The position numbers and the translations under genes were made by a program. A DNA stretch of 64,000 nucleotides from JANQEU01 sp965601455. Lineage in GTDB: Bacteria > Bacteroidota > Bacteroidia > Cytophagales > Cyclobacteriaceae. The notes beneath the pieces are model-generated. The model was not told where the DNA came from, made no database searches, and saw nothing but the letters and a program-made list of their open reading frames with translations. Within the stretch, counting starts at the first letter, position 1; the number at the start of each line of letters is the position of its first letter. Below are positions 25,154 through 34,059 of the stretch, one piece after another. The DNA lies in the NCBI GenBank assembly GCA_965601455.1, contig OZ271831.1:2046001-2110000 (forward strand), read 5' to 3'.

Positions 25154-25930
25154 ATGGAACACCGCGCTCACGATATTTTGGGAAAGATTCAACCCAGGAC
25201 ATGGACTATCTATATCCTATTTTTTATTTCTCTATCAGGTTATTCTCAAAGCAATCCATTGGAAAAGGACGAATGGCAGGACTTCTTTACCAACCGAAAG
25301 TATGAGGCCAAAGCGCTTGAGATAACAGATGAAACATTCTGGGCAGTTGATAGCTCGTACACATACTTTAGTACTTATCCTTTACTTCTGGTCTATGTAG
25401 ATGGTTCAGCCAAGGAAATCGATTTTCAATACGAGGGTATTCATCAGTTGATTTACAAAAAGTCTTCCATACTTATGGAGAACTATGACCGAATTCCGAA
25501 AGACGGAGTTGCGTTTATGGTTTTTGAAGGACTGTTACTACGAAATTCCGATATGGAAAGCATTGTTTCCGGTGACTATTACATCGTGTGCAAAAAGGGA
25601 CCATTGAGTTTATATCGAGAGTATTATACCTCACCGATACTACCTGACCATATTGAATCCGTTTTAACTCCGTTTTACTTAAGCGAACCTGTTGAGAATT
25701 TCTTTCTAGGAAGTTTTCACAAGAAGGCATCCAAGTTGCTGGAAGACTATCCGGAGTTGTCACAAAATATACGAAACAAGACTCCCGGATATACCGGTGA
25801 AGAACCAGATTTTTTAAACATAGCATCGGAGTATAATCAATGGGTCAAGGGGAAAGATTCGTACAAGTACGACGACCATACGAAGATGTTCTGGCAAAAT
25901 CCTGCCTATCTCAATTCAGGCAAGGATTAG
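25154..25930 (+). CDS. Secreted protein of unknown function
   Basis: From ATG 25154 the product is 258 residues (a TTG at 25136 adds six). A hydrophobic segment with a cleavage-like end (IYILFFISLSGYSQ) at residues 20-33 indicates export, though the n-region is long. The mature part holds a region IYKKSSILMENYDRIPKDGVAFM and a C-terminal helix pattern (LLEDYPELSQNIRNKTPGY...IASEYNQWVKGK) often seen in uncharacterised Bacteroidota proteins. No catalytic motif is seen. Confidence 0.7.
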   Translation: MEHRAHDILGKIQPRTWTIYILFFISLSGYSQSNPLEKDEWQDFFTNRKYEAKALEITDETFWAVDSSYTYFSTYPLLLVYVDGSAKEIDFQYEGIHQLIYKKSSILMENYDRIPKDGVAFMVFEGLLLRNSDMESIVSGDYYIVCKKGPLSLYREYYTSPILPDHIESVLTPFYLSEPVENFFLGSFHKKASKLLEDYPELSQNIRNKTPGYTGEEPDFLNIASEYNQWVKGKDSYKYDDHTKMFWQNPAYLNSGKD

Positions 25931-26114
25931 AATTATCCAATATCAATTTGGCAAACCAACATATGCCAACCTGACATGAGGTACGCACTTCTTTAACGAA
26001 ACCTTGTTTCAAAGTAGGCAGAAACCTTTATGGACACTTGTATACCTGCCACTTGTTGTCTAGCTTCTATCCAAATTTTAGACTCTATTTATAAACAGCA
26101 TTATCCCAACCTTC

Positions 26115-26426
26115 ATGAAAAAGTCACTCTACCTCTTCCTTGTCTTTTTACTTGGTCTTAATCTCACCAACGCCCAGTTACAAACCGGTGAAGATTTGGC
26201 GGTTGCATCCACCAATTCCGGAAAGGTAAGGGGTTACATTAGCAACGGGATACTGACATATAAAGGCATTCCCTACGCTACTGCCAATAGATTTGAAGAA
26301 CCTAAACCCGTTGAATCATGGGAAGGGATACGAAGCTCAATGACGTATGGACCAGTAGCTCCTCTTGAGACCCCAACAGTCATTACCAGCGACGAAATGG
26401 AGTTGGAATTTCTGGCCGGTAAATAA
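26115..26426 (+). pseudogene. Truncated type B carboxylesterase, N-terminal stub
   Basis: A 103-residue frame with a signal peptide (KKSLYLFLVFLLGLNLTNAQ) followed by the N-terminal signature of the carboxylesterase family: GKVRGYISNGILTYKGIPYATANRFEEPKPVESWEGIR, then YGPVAP. Family members run to about 500-550 residues with the G-x-S-x-G nucleophile near residue 200. Here the similarity ends at about residue 85 and the frame stops, 12 bases before the monooxygenase gene. The catalytic part is absent, which points to a deletion remnant. A small functional exported protein cannot be ruled out. Confidence 0.65.
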
Positions 26427-26438
26427 ACGATTTCGCTT

Positions 26439-27902
26439 ATGGATTATGACGTTGTAATCGTAGGAGCTGGAATCTCCGGAATTGGAAATGCCTATTGGTT
26501 AAGAAAGAAATGTCCCAATAAGAGGATTGCCATACTTGAATCAAGAGATACGATAGGAGGAACCTGGTCATTATTCCAATATCCGGGTATTCGTTCAGAC
26601 TCTGATATGTTCACTTTTGGATATCGGTTTAAGCCTTGGACCAACCCTCAATCTCTTTCTAACGGTCAGGATATTTTGGCCTACCTGAAGGATACCATAG
26701 ATGAAAATGAGTTAGCCAAGTATATTCATTTTGGTCACAAAATGATCTCCGCCAATTGGTCCGAAGACACAAATAGCTGGACATTACAGGTTGAATCAAA
26801 AGACGGCAAACAAGAGATAGAATGTAGTTTTCTAAGCATATGTACGGGTTATTACGATTATAAGGAAGCTCATCGACCCAATTTTGAAGGGGAGAAGGAC
26901 TTCAAAGGGCCTATAGTAGTCCCACAATTTTGGCCAAAGGATCTCGATTACAAAAACAAGAAAGTTGCTGTAATTGGAAGCGGCGCTACCGCTGTGACTA
27001 TTGTACCCACTATGGCTGAAGAAGGGGCCTCACACGTCACAATGATCCAACGATCACCTACCTATATCATGAACTTGCCTAATCGCAATCAGGTGTTTCA
27101 TGTTGCCAGAAAGGTGCTGCCTATCCGCTGGGCCTATCGAATTACACGTATCTTAAATATTCTTTTACAAATGCTCTCATTCAGTTTGTCACGTTTTTTT
27201 CCCAATTGGATGAAAGGGGCCTTGATGAAAGCCGCAGCGAAACAACTACCCGAAGGTTATCCGGTGGAAGAACACTTTAATCCTAGTTACGCACCCTGGG
27301 ATCAAAGGCTATGTGTTGTACCCGATGGCGATCTCTTCCAGGTAATTAACCAGGGCAAAGCATCTGTAAAAACCGGTTCAATATCCCACTTTTCAAGCAA
27401 GGGTGTGTCTATGACTTCGGGTGAGGAGATAGACGCTGATATAATTGTGCTTGCCACGGGTCTTAAAATACAGCTCTTAGGAGGAGCATCCATAACCATC
27501 AACGGCGAAAGCATGCCCATAAATGAGTCTATGATTTATAAAGGAATGATGGTAAGTGATCTGCCAAACTTCATATATTCTTTTGGTTATACCAATGCGT
27601 CATGGACGCTGAAAGTTGATTTGACGGCAAACTATCTCTGTATGCTTTTGAATTTCATGGATAGAAAAAACTATCGGGTAGTCACACCGATCAAACAAGA
27701 CTTTGGGTCAGAGGATCCTTTTTTGAACCTTAGTTCAGGATACATTCAAAGAGCGAAGGAAGTATTACCAAAGCAAGGTGCCAAGCGTCCGTGGCGCGTA
27801 TATCAGAATTATCTGATTGATATGTTGGCAACCCGATTCGGTTCTGTTCAGGATGATGTACTGAAATTTGAAAGGCGCGACGAAAAGCTGATAAATCACT
27901 AG
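26439..27902 (+). CDS. EthA-like flavin-containing monooxygenase (Baeyer-Villiger type)
   Basis: A 487-residue two-dinucleotide flavoprotein. The FAD loop is GAGISGIG (residues 9-16) with an R-D-T-I-G-G-T-W segment, the NADPH loop is IGSGATAVT (179-187), and IVLATGL closes the second fold, as in EthA and related monooxygenases. EthA has the fingerprint F-x-G-x-x-x-H-x-x-x-W; here residues 155-165 read FKGPIVVPQFW with Val161 in the histidine position, so catalysis may be altered. It would oxidise a ketone to an ester or a sulphide to a sulphoxide. It shares an operon with the dehydrogenase 3 bases downstream. Confidence 0.88.
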   Translation: MDYDVVIVGAGISGIGNAYWLRKKCPNKRIAILESRDTIGGTWSLFQYPGIRSDSDMFTFGYRFKPWTNPQSLSNGQDILAYLKDTIDENELAKYIHFGHKMISANWSEDTNSWTLQVESKDGKQEIECSFLSICTGYYDYKEAHRPNFEGEKDFKGPIVVPQFWPKDLDYKNKKVAVIGSGATAVTIVPTMAEEGASHVTMIQRSPTYIMNLPNRNQVFHVARKVLPIRWAYRITRILNILLQMLSFSLSRFFPNWMKGALMKAAAKQLPEGYPVEEHFNPSYAPWDQRLCVVPDGDLFQVINQGKASVKTGSISHFSSKGVSMTSGEEIDADIIVLATGLKIQLLGGASITINGESMPINESMIYKGMMVSDLPNFIYSFGYTNASWTLKVDLTANYLCMLLNFMDRKNYRVVTPIKQDFGSEDPFLNLSSGYIQRAKEVLPKQGAKRPWRVYQNYLIDMLATRFGSVQDDVLKFERRDEKLINH

Positions 27903-27905
27903 AAT

Positions 27906-28742
27906 ATGAAAGATTTCAAAGATAAAGTGGTTGCGATAACAGGCGCTGGCTCAGGAATTGGGAGAGCATTGGCCATCGAGTTTTCAAAATTGGGTTCCAG
28001 GTTAGCACTTAATGATAACAATGTCGATGGATTAAATGAAACACTCACTTTGCTCGGTAAAGAGATAGGAGATAGCCTTTATTCCGAAGTGTTTGACGTC
28101 TCGGACTCCAATGCAATGGAGGTATTTGCGGGAAATGTGAATAAAGAGTTAGGCCCGGCGCACATCATCATCAATAATGCCGGGATTGCTGGTTATACAG
28201 AGCCAGCATACAGCACCCCAATGTCGGCCTATAGAAAAGTGATGGACGTCAATTTTTTTGGAGTGGTCAATGGGACGAGGACTTTTCTACCACAATTGGT
28301 GGAGAATAATGAAGGTGCAGTGGTGAATATTTCCAGTGTTTTCGGCCTAATAGGTTATCCAAACTCAACTGACTATTGCGCTAGTAAATTTGCTGTTCGA
28401 GGATTTACCGAATCTCTCGCAGTTGAGCTGTTAAAATCTCCAATTAGCGTTCATTGTGTTCATCCTGGGGGTATAAAAACCAATATCACCAGCTCTGCAC
28501 TAAATGACGAAACTGATAAGGAATTTGATGAAGCATTCCTGGTTACACCACCAGAGAAACTGGCAGTTAGAATTATTCGGGGTATAAAACGAGGAGAACC
28601 TCGAATCGTGTACGGCTACCAGTCCGGTCAAATACGTAGAACAAGCGCCCTTCCCAAGAGGATATTCAACCGACTACTGTGGAACAAAGTAAGAGGTATG
28701 ATTAAGGAAGATAAGTACCTTCCTTTTATCAAAGATCTCTGA
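27906..28742 (+). CDS. SDR family oxidoreductase, paired with the monooxygenase
   Basis: A 278-residue classical short-chain dehydrogenase: ITGAGSGIGRALAIEFSK at the cofactor loop, IINNAGIAGY, VNISSVFGLIG, and YCASKFAVRGF for the active site. The C-terminal RGIKRGEPRIVYG segment is seen in members encoded beside BVMO genes in other bacteria. It is likely to make the ketone substrate by oxidising a secondary alcohol. It starts 4 bases after the monooxygenase stop and ends one base from the convergent M20 peptidase gene. Confidence 0.9.
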   Translation: MKDFKDKVVAITGAGSGIGRALAIEFSKLGSRLALNDNNVDGLNETLTLLGKEIGDSLYSEVFDVSDSNAMEVFAGNVNKELGPAHIIINNAGIAGYTEPAYSTPMSAYRKVMDVNFFGVVNGTRTFLPQLVENNEGAVVNISSVFGLIGYPNSTDYCASKFAVRGFTESLAVELLKSPISVHCVHPGGIKTNITSSALNDETDKEFDEAFLVTPPEKLAVRIIRGIKRGEPRIVYGYQSGQIRRTSALPKRIFNRLLWNKVRGMIKEDKYLPFIKDL

Positions 28743-28743
28743 T

Positions 28744-30261
28744 TTATTCTTTGAACTCTTCTAGTAGAACGGCAATCATGGTTTCAATACCATCCCTGTA
28801 ATTCCCCAGTCTAATGTTTTCATTAGGACTGTGCTGGTTGTTATCCATGTTAACAGTAGGTACCGAAACTGCCGGAATGCCCAGAGTCGTCACAAATGGG
28901 CTTATAGGTATTGATCCACCACTTGTACGGATTTTAATAGGTTCTTTTCCATGTGCCTTTTTTAGGGCGTTGGAAAGCCAAATTCCTACGTCAGAATCAG
29001 TTGGTGTTCTAAATGCCCGGTATGAAATCTCTGAGGACCAGGATAATATTCTAGGATACTGATCTCTTTCTTTCTCGGTTGGCTCTCCACTCGTAATGTA
29101 ATATCCCTGATCCTTGATATGATTTTTGATTAGTTGCAATAGACGTTCTGGGTCTGACTCCTTAACCAATCGAACGTCAATTTCTGCTGTCGCTGTTGCA
29201 GGGACAATTGTTCTAACTTCATCACCTACCCAACCTGAGCTGAAACCACGAACATTTAGCGACGGGTATTGAATAGCTTCCTGGTAGTTCTTGCCGACGG
29301 CATCAGGCTCGGCAATACCGATTCTTTTCTGAATGACCATCTCATCATCAGGGACACTTTCCAAGATTTTTCGTACGTCCTCATCAATCACCACTCCATC
29401 ATAGAAACCAGGTATCGTTACACGACCATCATCGGATTTCATGGAGGCAATCAACTGGGACATTCGAACTGCTGGATTTGGAGCATAATTCCCATAATGA
29501 CCACTATGCTGTGGTGCGATGGGGCCATAGGTGGTAAGAGTTATTGTGGCAATCCCTCGGGCGCCAAACTTAAGACTGGGTTCATTTGAGATATGAAGAG
29601 GGCCGTCAAAAATGATGAGCAGGTCAGAGGCAAGTTCTTCATCATACTTCGATACGGCATCTGGCAGGTGAGGGGAACCTAATTCTTCTTCGAAATCCAT
29701 AATGACTTTGATGTTATACGATGGATTCTTCCCAATTTCTTCGATTGCATCCAGAGCAGCTAAAAACATGACCACCGGACCTTTGGCATCCGAAGCTGAT
29801 CGGGCAAATACCCGCCATTCCGGATCGTAGTCCGAATATATTCTTCTCCATTCGATTTCCTTCCAGGTGCCTAGCTCTGTTTTCTCCTTCAATGCCGGAA
29901 TCCAAGGACTTTCCTGCTGCCATTTGGTGGAGTCTACTGGTTGACCGTCAACTTGAAGGTAAATAAGTACTGTCTTTTGGGGATTGTCAACAGTTCTTTC
30001 AGCCAGGAGCAAAGGGACAGTCGGTGTTTCAAGTCTTTTCATAGTAAATCCTCTAGATCCGAATTCGTCGATGCACCATTGAATATTTTTTTCTATGTCC
30101 TCGGGAAAATGCGCGTCGTTCGGAATACTGAGTAATTCTTTTAGCTTATCAAATGATTGATAAGTATACTTATCTGCGAGGTCATCCAGTGCTTTCGAGT
30201 CGATTTGTCCGTTACATAGGGAGGGAATTATCAATGTTAGCAGAAGTAATGAATGTTTCAT
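28744..30261 (-). CDS. Secreted M20 family metallopeptidase
   Basis: From ATG 30261 the product is 505 residues with a signal peptide (KHSLLLLTLIIPSLCNGQ). M20 elements: VLIYLQVDGQPVD (residues 98-110), DAKGPVVMFLAALDA, the general-base pair EEELGSPHL, FDGPL, a dimerisation domain, and a C-terminal HSPNENIRLGNY. Where most relatives have H-x-D at the first metal site, this one has Gln103-x-Asp105, so zinc binding may differ. It is probably a periplasmic dipeptidase or carboxypeptidase. A frame extending to 30330 would precede the signal peptide and is rejected. Confidence 0.87.
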   Translation of the reverse strand: MKHSLLLLTLIIPSLCNGQIDSKALDDLADKYTYQSFDKLKELLSIPNDAHFPEDIEKNIQWCIDEFGSRGFTMKRLETPTVPLLLAERTVDNPQKTVLIYLQVDGQPVDSTKWQQESPWIPALKEKTELGTWKEIEWRRIYSDYDPEWRVFARSASDAKGPVVMFLAALDAIEEIGKNPSYNIKVIMDFEEELGSPHLPDAVSKYDEELASDLLIIFDGPLHISNEPSLKFGARGIATITLTTYGPIAPQHSGHYGNYAPNPAVRMSQLIASMKSDDGRVTIPGFYDGVVIDEDVRKILESVPDDEMVIQKRIGIAEPDAVGKNYQEAIQYPSLNVRGFSSGWVGDEVRTIVPATATAEIDVRLVKESDPERLLQLIKNHIKDQGYYITSGEPTEKERDQYPRILSWSSEISYRAFRTPTDSDVGIWLSNALKKAHGKEPIKIRTSGGSIPISPFVTTLGIPAVSVPTVNMDNNQHSPNENIRLGNYRDGIETMIAVLLEEFKE

Positions 30262-30472
30262 AAGTATTGAGGTTTGCCTAAAGTTATTGGTAATCCTGTG
30301 AATTTGTAGCGCCAAATGGAACTTAGACATACGGCATCAGAATCCGGAGAAGGGAGTGTAGTTTAGAAACCCGTTTGCAATGAATACCTGTCCTTCAGAT
30401 TGGTGGGATTTCGAATATCAATTCTAACATTGAATTCAAACCCATTTGAAACCGAATACCTAACTTGTTCGG

Positions 30473-31522
30473 ATGAAAAACCTAAAATGGATATTGCTAG
30501 TTGTTATAAGTGCTCTCCTCATATTTGTGGCCCACACTTTAATTTCAACGGGTTTTTTTCGAACCATAGAACCTTTTATTGATGGAAAAGTGGTTCAGAC
30601 TTTTCCAATTAAAGGAGCAGAGGATATTACCATCAGTATGGAAGATGGTATAGCAATTATTTCAGCTACAAAAAGACAATTTCATCCTCCTCAGGGAGAG
30701 GAAAAAGGTGGTTTATATGCACTTGACCTTACCAGCGATATTCCCGAACCCAAATTGCTGTCCGCTTCATTTGATTTACCATTTGCTCCACATGGTATTT
30801 CCTTGCTAAAGAAGGATAGCGTTCTTTATATCATGGCAGTCAGTCACACATCAAGAGGACATACACTGGATCTTTTTTCCCTTTCTAAGGGGAGTTTTCA
30901 GCACCAAGCCACTTTCGATGATCCAGCTATCGTACACCCCAATGATGTAGTATTGATCGATGAAAACCGGTTTTATTTTACCAATGATCATCGATATGTA
31001 GAAGGATTTGGACGATTCATTGAGGAATACTCAGGAGCATCATGGTCCAATGTCATATATTTCGATGGCAACGAATTTCTAGAAGTAGCGGGAGGAATAG
31101 CATATGCAAATGGTATTAACTATGATCGAAAGCGAGAGTTGTTATATGTAGCTTCTCCAAGGAAGTTTTTAATCAAAGTTTATAGCGTATTGGAAGATGG
31201 ACGTCTAATGTTCGTGGAAGACATTGATTGTGGTACAGGAGTAGATAATCTTGAATTGGATCAATATGGAAGGATATGGACAGCGGCTCATCCCGATTTA
31301 CTCCATTACACAGCGTATGCCAAAGGGAAGAAAGAGTATTCACCGTCTGAAGTTATCCGGATCAATTATGAGAGTAATGGAAATTTTGATGTCAAGCCAG
31401 TTTATGTCGAGGATGGGAGCCTGCTATCCGCGTCCACGGTGGCCGCACCGTATGGGAATATGGTTTTAGTCGGTTCAGTATTAGACGATGAATTTATCTT
31501 ATTAGAAGGAGACTACGATTAG
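30473..31522 (+). CDS. Paraoxonase/SMP-30-like beta-propeller hydrolase, membrane-anchored
   Basis: A 349-residue protein with a single N-terminal hydrophobic helix (WILLVVISALLIFVAHTLI). Propeller motifs match the paraoxonase group: APHGISLL, HPNDVVLIDENRFYFTNDH, YANGINYD and VDNLELDQYGRIWTAAHP, which supply calcium ligands in that family. It likely acts as a lactonase or arylesterase on the periplasmic side. The acidic C-terminus (LLEGDYD) is short. It stands alone, divergent from the M20 peptidase. Confidence 0.85.
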   Translation: MKNLKWILLVVISALLIFVAHTLISTGFFRTIEPFIDGKVVQTFPIKGAEDITISMEDGIAIISATKRQFHPPQGEEKGGLYALDLTSDIPEPKLLSASFDLPFAPHGISLLKKDSVLYIMAVSHTSRGHTLDLFSLSKGSFQHQATFDDPAIVHPNDVVLIDENRFYFTNDHRYVEGFGRFIEEYSGASWSNVIYFDGNEFLEVAGGIAYANGINYDRKRELLYVASPRKFLIKVYSVLEDGRLMFVEDIDCGTGVDNLELDQYGRIWTAAHPDLLHYTAYAKGKKEYSPSEVIRINYESNGNFDVKPVYVEDGSLLSASTVAAPYGNMVLVGSVLDDEFILLEGDYD

Positions 31523-31601
31523 ATCTTACTTTTTGATCTAGGAACTATTTATTGTTAAGTAATAGTTTTCCTATCAACTTCAAGTAATTACCTACCCAAG
31601 C

Positions 31602-32651
31602 ATGATTCGTTTTTTAACATCACTCTTGTTGATCATTTTGTCAACAGTCCTTTTGGCGCAAGACTTTGATGATTTCGACATTTCTCAATTTGAGGAAGCC
31701 GGGTCTTCATTGAAGGCCTTTTGTACGAATAAGGTATTGGGACAAAGTCCAACACAGCTGGTTAGTTTTGGCTTTGATATGCAGGGTCCAGCCTCGCTAA
31801 CAACGCCTTCAATCGGGACGGTCGCTGAAGAGGAAGCGGAGTGGGGAGTATCTAGCGGATTTAGGTTTAATTCAAATGTTCCAGTAATTTCCAAGAATAA
31901 TATCCTGATCAATTGGTCATTTAATTATGTGCAACTTGGATACCAGAGTATTAATGATGTGTTGTATCAGAACCCATTAAACGCCACACTAGCTGAATAT
32001 AGCTTGAAGTGGCTGAATACGAACGTTACTTTGTTTAAACCCCTTAATGAAAAGCGATTCTTATTGCTTCAAGCGGGTATTGAACTGAATGGTGATTATT
32101 CTTTTAATAACCTTCCTTCATTTAACAATTCAAGGGTTCCATTGGCTTTCATTTACGGATTTAAACCCAACGATAACCTTATGTGGGGTCCAGGTATATC
32201 TCGTACCTATCTTGGGGGAGCGTTAAACGTCCTCCCAGTCATTTACTACTATCATACTTTTAATAATGAGAAATGGGGTATTGAAGCATTATTTCCAGCT
32301 AGGATACAAACGCGTTATCGTTTTGACAGTCGTAATGTATTGCTGATGGGATATAATGTGGAAGGAGCGACTTACAGATTAGACAACTTCAACAATTTTG
32401 CGACCTCCACTACAATCACTGATCGGGCAGTAGAACTAAGACGTTCTGAGATACGTGCTGGAGTCTCCTACAACCGTGGATTAAATGACTTTATATGGTT
32501 AGGAGCCCAGGCGGGTTATCGCATCAATTATTCCTATGAATTAGATGAAGGTGAGTTCTTCAGGGGTTTTGATGGGGAAGACTATTTGCAGGAAAATGAT
32601 CTTTCCAATACCTGGTATTTTCAATTTACCATTAGTCTGGTTAGTCCCTGA
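31602..32651 (+). CDS. Outer-membrane beta-barrel protein, DUF6268-like
   Basis: A 349-residue protein with signal peptide (LTSLLLIILSTVLLAQ). Alternating hydrophobic and polar strands run through the mature part (NILINWSFNYVQLGYQSI, WGIEALFPARIQTRYRF), and the C-terminus (LSNTWYFQFTISLVSP) looks like the last barrel strand. The short cysteine-containing segment near residue 40 is unusual for a barrel. DUF6268 is my best guess from layout; no ligand is implied. It ends 3 bases from the convergent DUF2147 gene. Confidence 0.68.
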   Translation: MIRFLTSLLLIILSTVLLAQDFDDFDISQFEEAGSSLKAFCTNKVLGQSPTQLVSFGFDMQGPASLTTPSIGTVAEEEAEWGVSSGFRFNSNVPVISKNNILINWSFNYVQLGYQSINDVLYQNPLNATLAEYSLKWLNTNVTLFKPLNEKRFLLLQAGIELNGDYSFNNLPSFNNSRVPLAFIYGFKPNDNLMWGPGISRTYLGGALNVLPVIYYYHTFNNEKWGIEALFPARIQTRYRFDSRNVLLMGYNVEGATYRLDNFNNFATSTTITDRAVELRRSEIRAGVSYNRGLNDFIWLGAQAGYRINYSYELDEGEFFRGFDGEDYLQENDLSNTWYFQFTISLVSP

Positions 32652-32654
32652 TAC

Positions 32655-33101
32655 TCATTTCTTCTTCATTCGAGTCCAAACATCCGTTCGGCCGAATACC
32701 GCAGTTCCAATGTATCCACGAACTTCGATGGTGTTGTCATCTTTCAATTCAATCTTACAGTTGTAAGTGCTCCCGTTTTTAGGATCGTAAATAGTACCAT
32801 CGGTCCACAGATTTTCCTCGTCGCTAAAGGAGAAATCCTTTAAAATCCGATAGCCTCTGAGCGGTGTCTCTCTTAGCGATTCATCTGGGTTGTTCACATC
32901 TGTTCTGGGTGCTCCATCCGCGTCGTTTGGCTCCAATAACCAGACAATTCTTCCGTAGTATTTACTGCCGATTTTATCCACTTTAATCATCGATCGTCCA
33001 TCGCTGGGTTTCCAGACACCTACTAGTTTGTCTCCATCATTTGCCTGAGTAGGAAGAATTAGAACGAGTGATAAAACGAATGCAATTACCAATTTTTTCA
33101 T
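32655..33101 (-). CDS. DUF2147 secreted protein
   Basis: From ATG 33101 the product is 148 residues with a signal peptide (KKLVIAFVLSLVLILPTQA). The DUF2147 pattern is clear: GVWKPSDGRSMIKVDKIGSKYYGRIVWLLEP, GYRILKDFSF, GTIYDPKNGSTYNCKIEL, and a closing IEVRGYIGTAVFGRTDVWTR. The family is small, periplasmic and of unknown function. It starts 7 bases after the upstream lipoprotein gene, so the two form an operon. Confidence 0.9.
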   Translation of the reverse strand: MKKLVIAFVLSLVLILPTQANDGDKLVGVWKPSDGRSMIKVDKIGSKYYGRIVWLLEPNDADGAPRTDVNNPDESLRETPLRGYRILKDFSFSDEENLWTDGTIYDPKNGSTYNCKIELKDDNTIEVRGYIGTAVFGRTDVWTRMKKK

Positions 33102-33108
33102 GTGGGGG

Positions 33109-33600
33109 TTATTTTGAGTAAGAAATAGTGAGGTTAAAGTCGACCTTCGCTTCCAGAAAATCCATATCACCCTTAATGTTCACGTCAACTACTAACGTTG
33201 AGGATGCGTCTTTTAAATAGGGGAGTATATCCTGTTCTGAATTGACCTCCATACCGACAGCGCCGGATCCTGGAATTGGACTTTTGGTGGCAATAGATAC
33301 CAACTCCAATTGATCACTAACGAGTTGAACAAGAGCACTTTCAATATTTGCCTGGATGCTATCCGATTCAAAAGTAAGTTGTGTCTGGTTTACCGTTACC
33401 GATTTGATTTTGTCTTCTGTAGTACCGAGTTGCTGGGCCAACTGCGCAAGTCGAAACGCGGGCTCACCTTGCAACGTGTTAGGACCTTCAAATAAGAATT
33501 CTCCAGATACGGTCATTGTGTCGGTGGTCGATTCAGCTTGCTCAGGGGACGAGCATCCTACAATAAGAAGAACCAGGAAAACAAAAGGAGTGAGTCTCAT
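33109..33600 (-). CDS. Small lipoprotein of unknown function
   Basis: A 163-residue protein with a lipoprotein signal (VFLVLLIVGC, Cys16) and an acidic, Thr-rich stretch behind it. The mature domain is a mixed alpha/beta sequence (FRLAQLAQQLGTTEDKIKSVTVNQTQLTFE, then PIPGSGAVGMEVNSEQDILPYLKDASSTLVVDVNIKGDM). It resembles no family I can name. It shares a transcript with the DUF2147 gene. Confidence 0.75.
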   Translation of the reverse strand: MRLTPFVFLVLLIVGCSSPEQAESTTDTMTVSGEFLFEGPNTLQGEPAFRLAQLAQQLGTTEDKIKSVTVNQTQLTFESDSIQANIESALVQLVSDQLELVSIATKSPIPGSGAVGMEVNSEQDILPYLKDASSTLVVDVNIKGDMDFLEAKVDFNLTISYSK

Positions 33601-33676
33601 ATTACTATAGCATTAATGCTAGCAATAATAGTAAAACTATCATGCTGGTCGATTAAGTTCCCAATATTTCAGAAAT

Positions 33677-34021
33677 CTAAATGAAGTTAGAAGTCTTCTC
33701 TTGAAGCTTTTGTTGCCTGATGTACAGGAATAAAGGAAAACCGCCGGCTAAACCAAAAAGCATAGTCAGGATCCAAATCATCCAGGTTTTTGAGATGGCT
33801 AACCTTTTACTTTCATAATAGCTCCAGATGAAAAAGACCAATACCGCCATCAATAAATCGATGATGAAAATAGTAGATATTCTATTCGCAAACATTCCCC
33901 GAATCGTATCAAGCGGATAGGCATATAGCAATAAATTTCCGGATTCCACTGATTCAATGGTCACCCAGATGTTGGGCAGAATGAAGCCAATGATGGCAAG
34001 TCCGAGATATAGATGTTTCAT
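33677..34021 (-). CDS. DUF2834 membrane protein
   Basis: A 114-residue protein with three membrane helices. It begins with a short helix (HLYLGLAIIGFILPNIWVTIES), continues with ANRISTIFIIDLLMAVLVFFIWSYYESKRL, and ends with GLAGGFPLFLYIRQQKLQEK, the F-P-L-F-L-Y-I-R ending being characteristic of DUF2834. Function unknown. It lies 38 bases after the Crp/Fnr gene stop on the same strand. Confidence 0.87.
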   Translation of the reverse strand: MKHLYLGLAIIGFILPNIWVTIESVESGNLLLYAYPLDTIRGMFANRISTIFIIDLLMAVLVFFIWSYYESKRLAISKTWMIWILTMLFGLAGGFPLFLYIRQQKLQEKTSNFI

Positions 34022-34059
34022 TGCTTTTTATGCAAAAGGACGAATGATCCGCCATCTCT

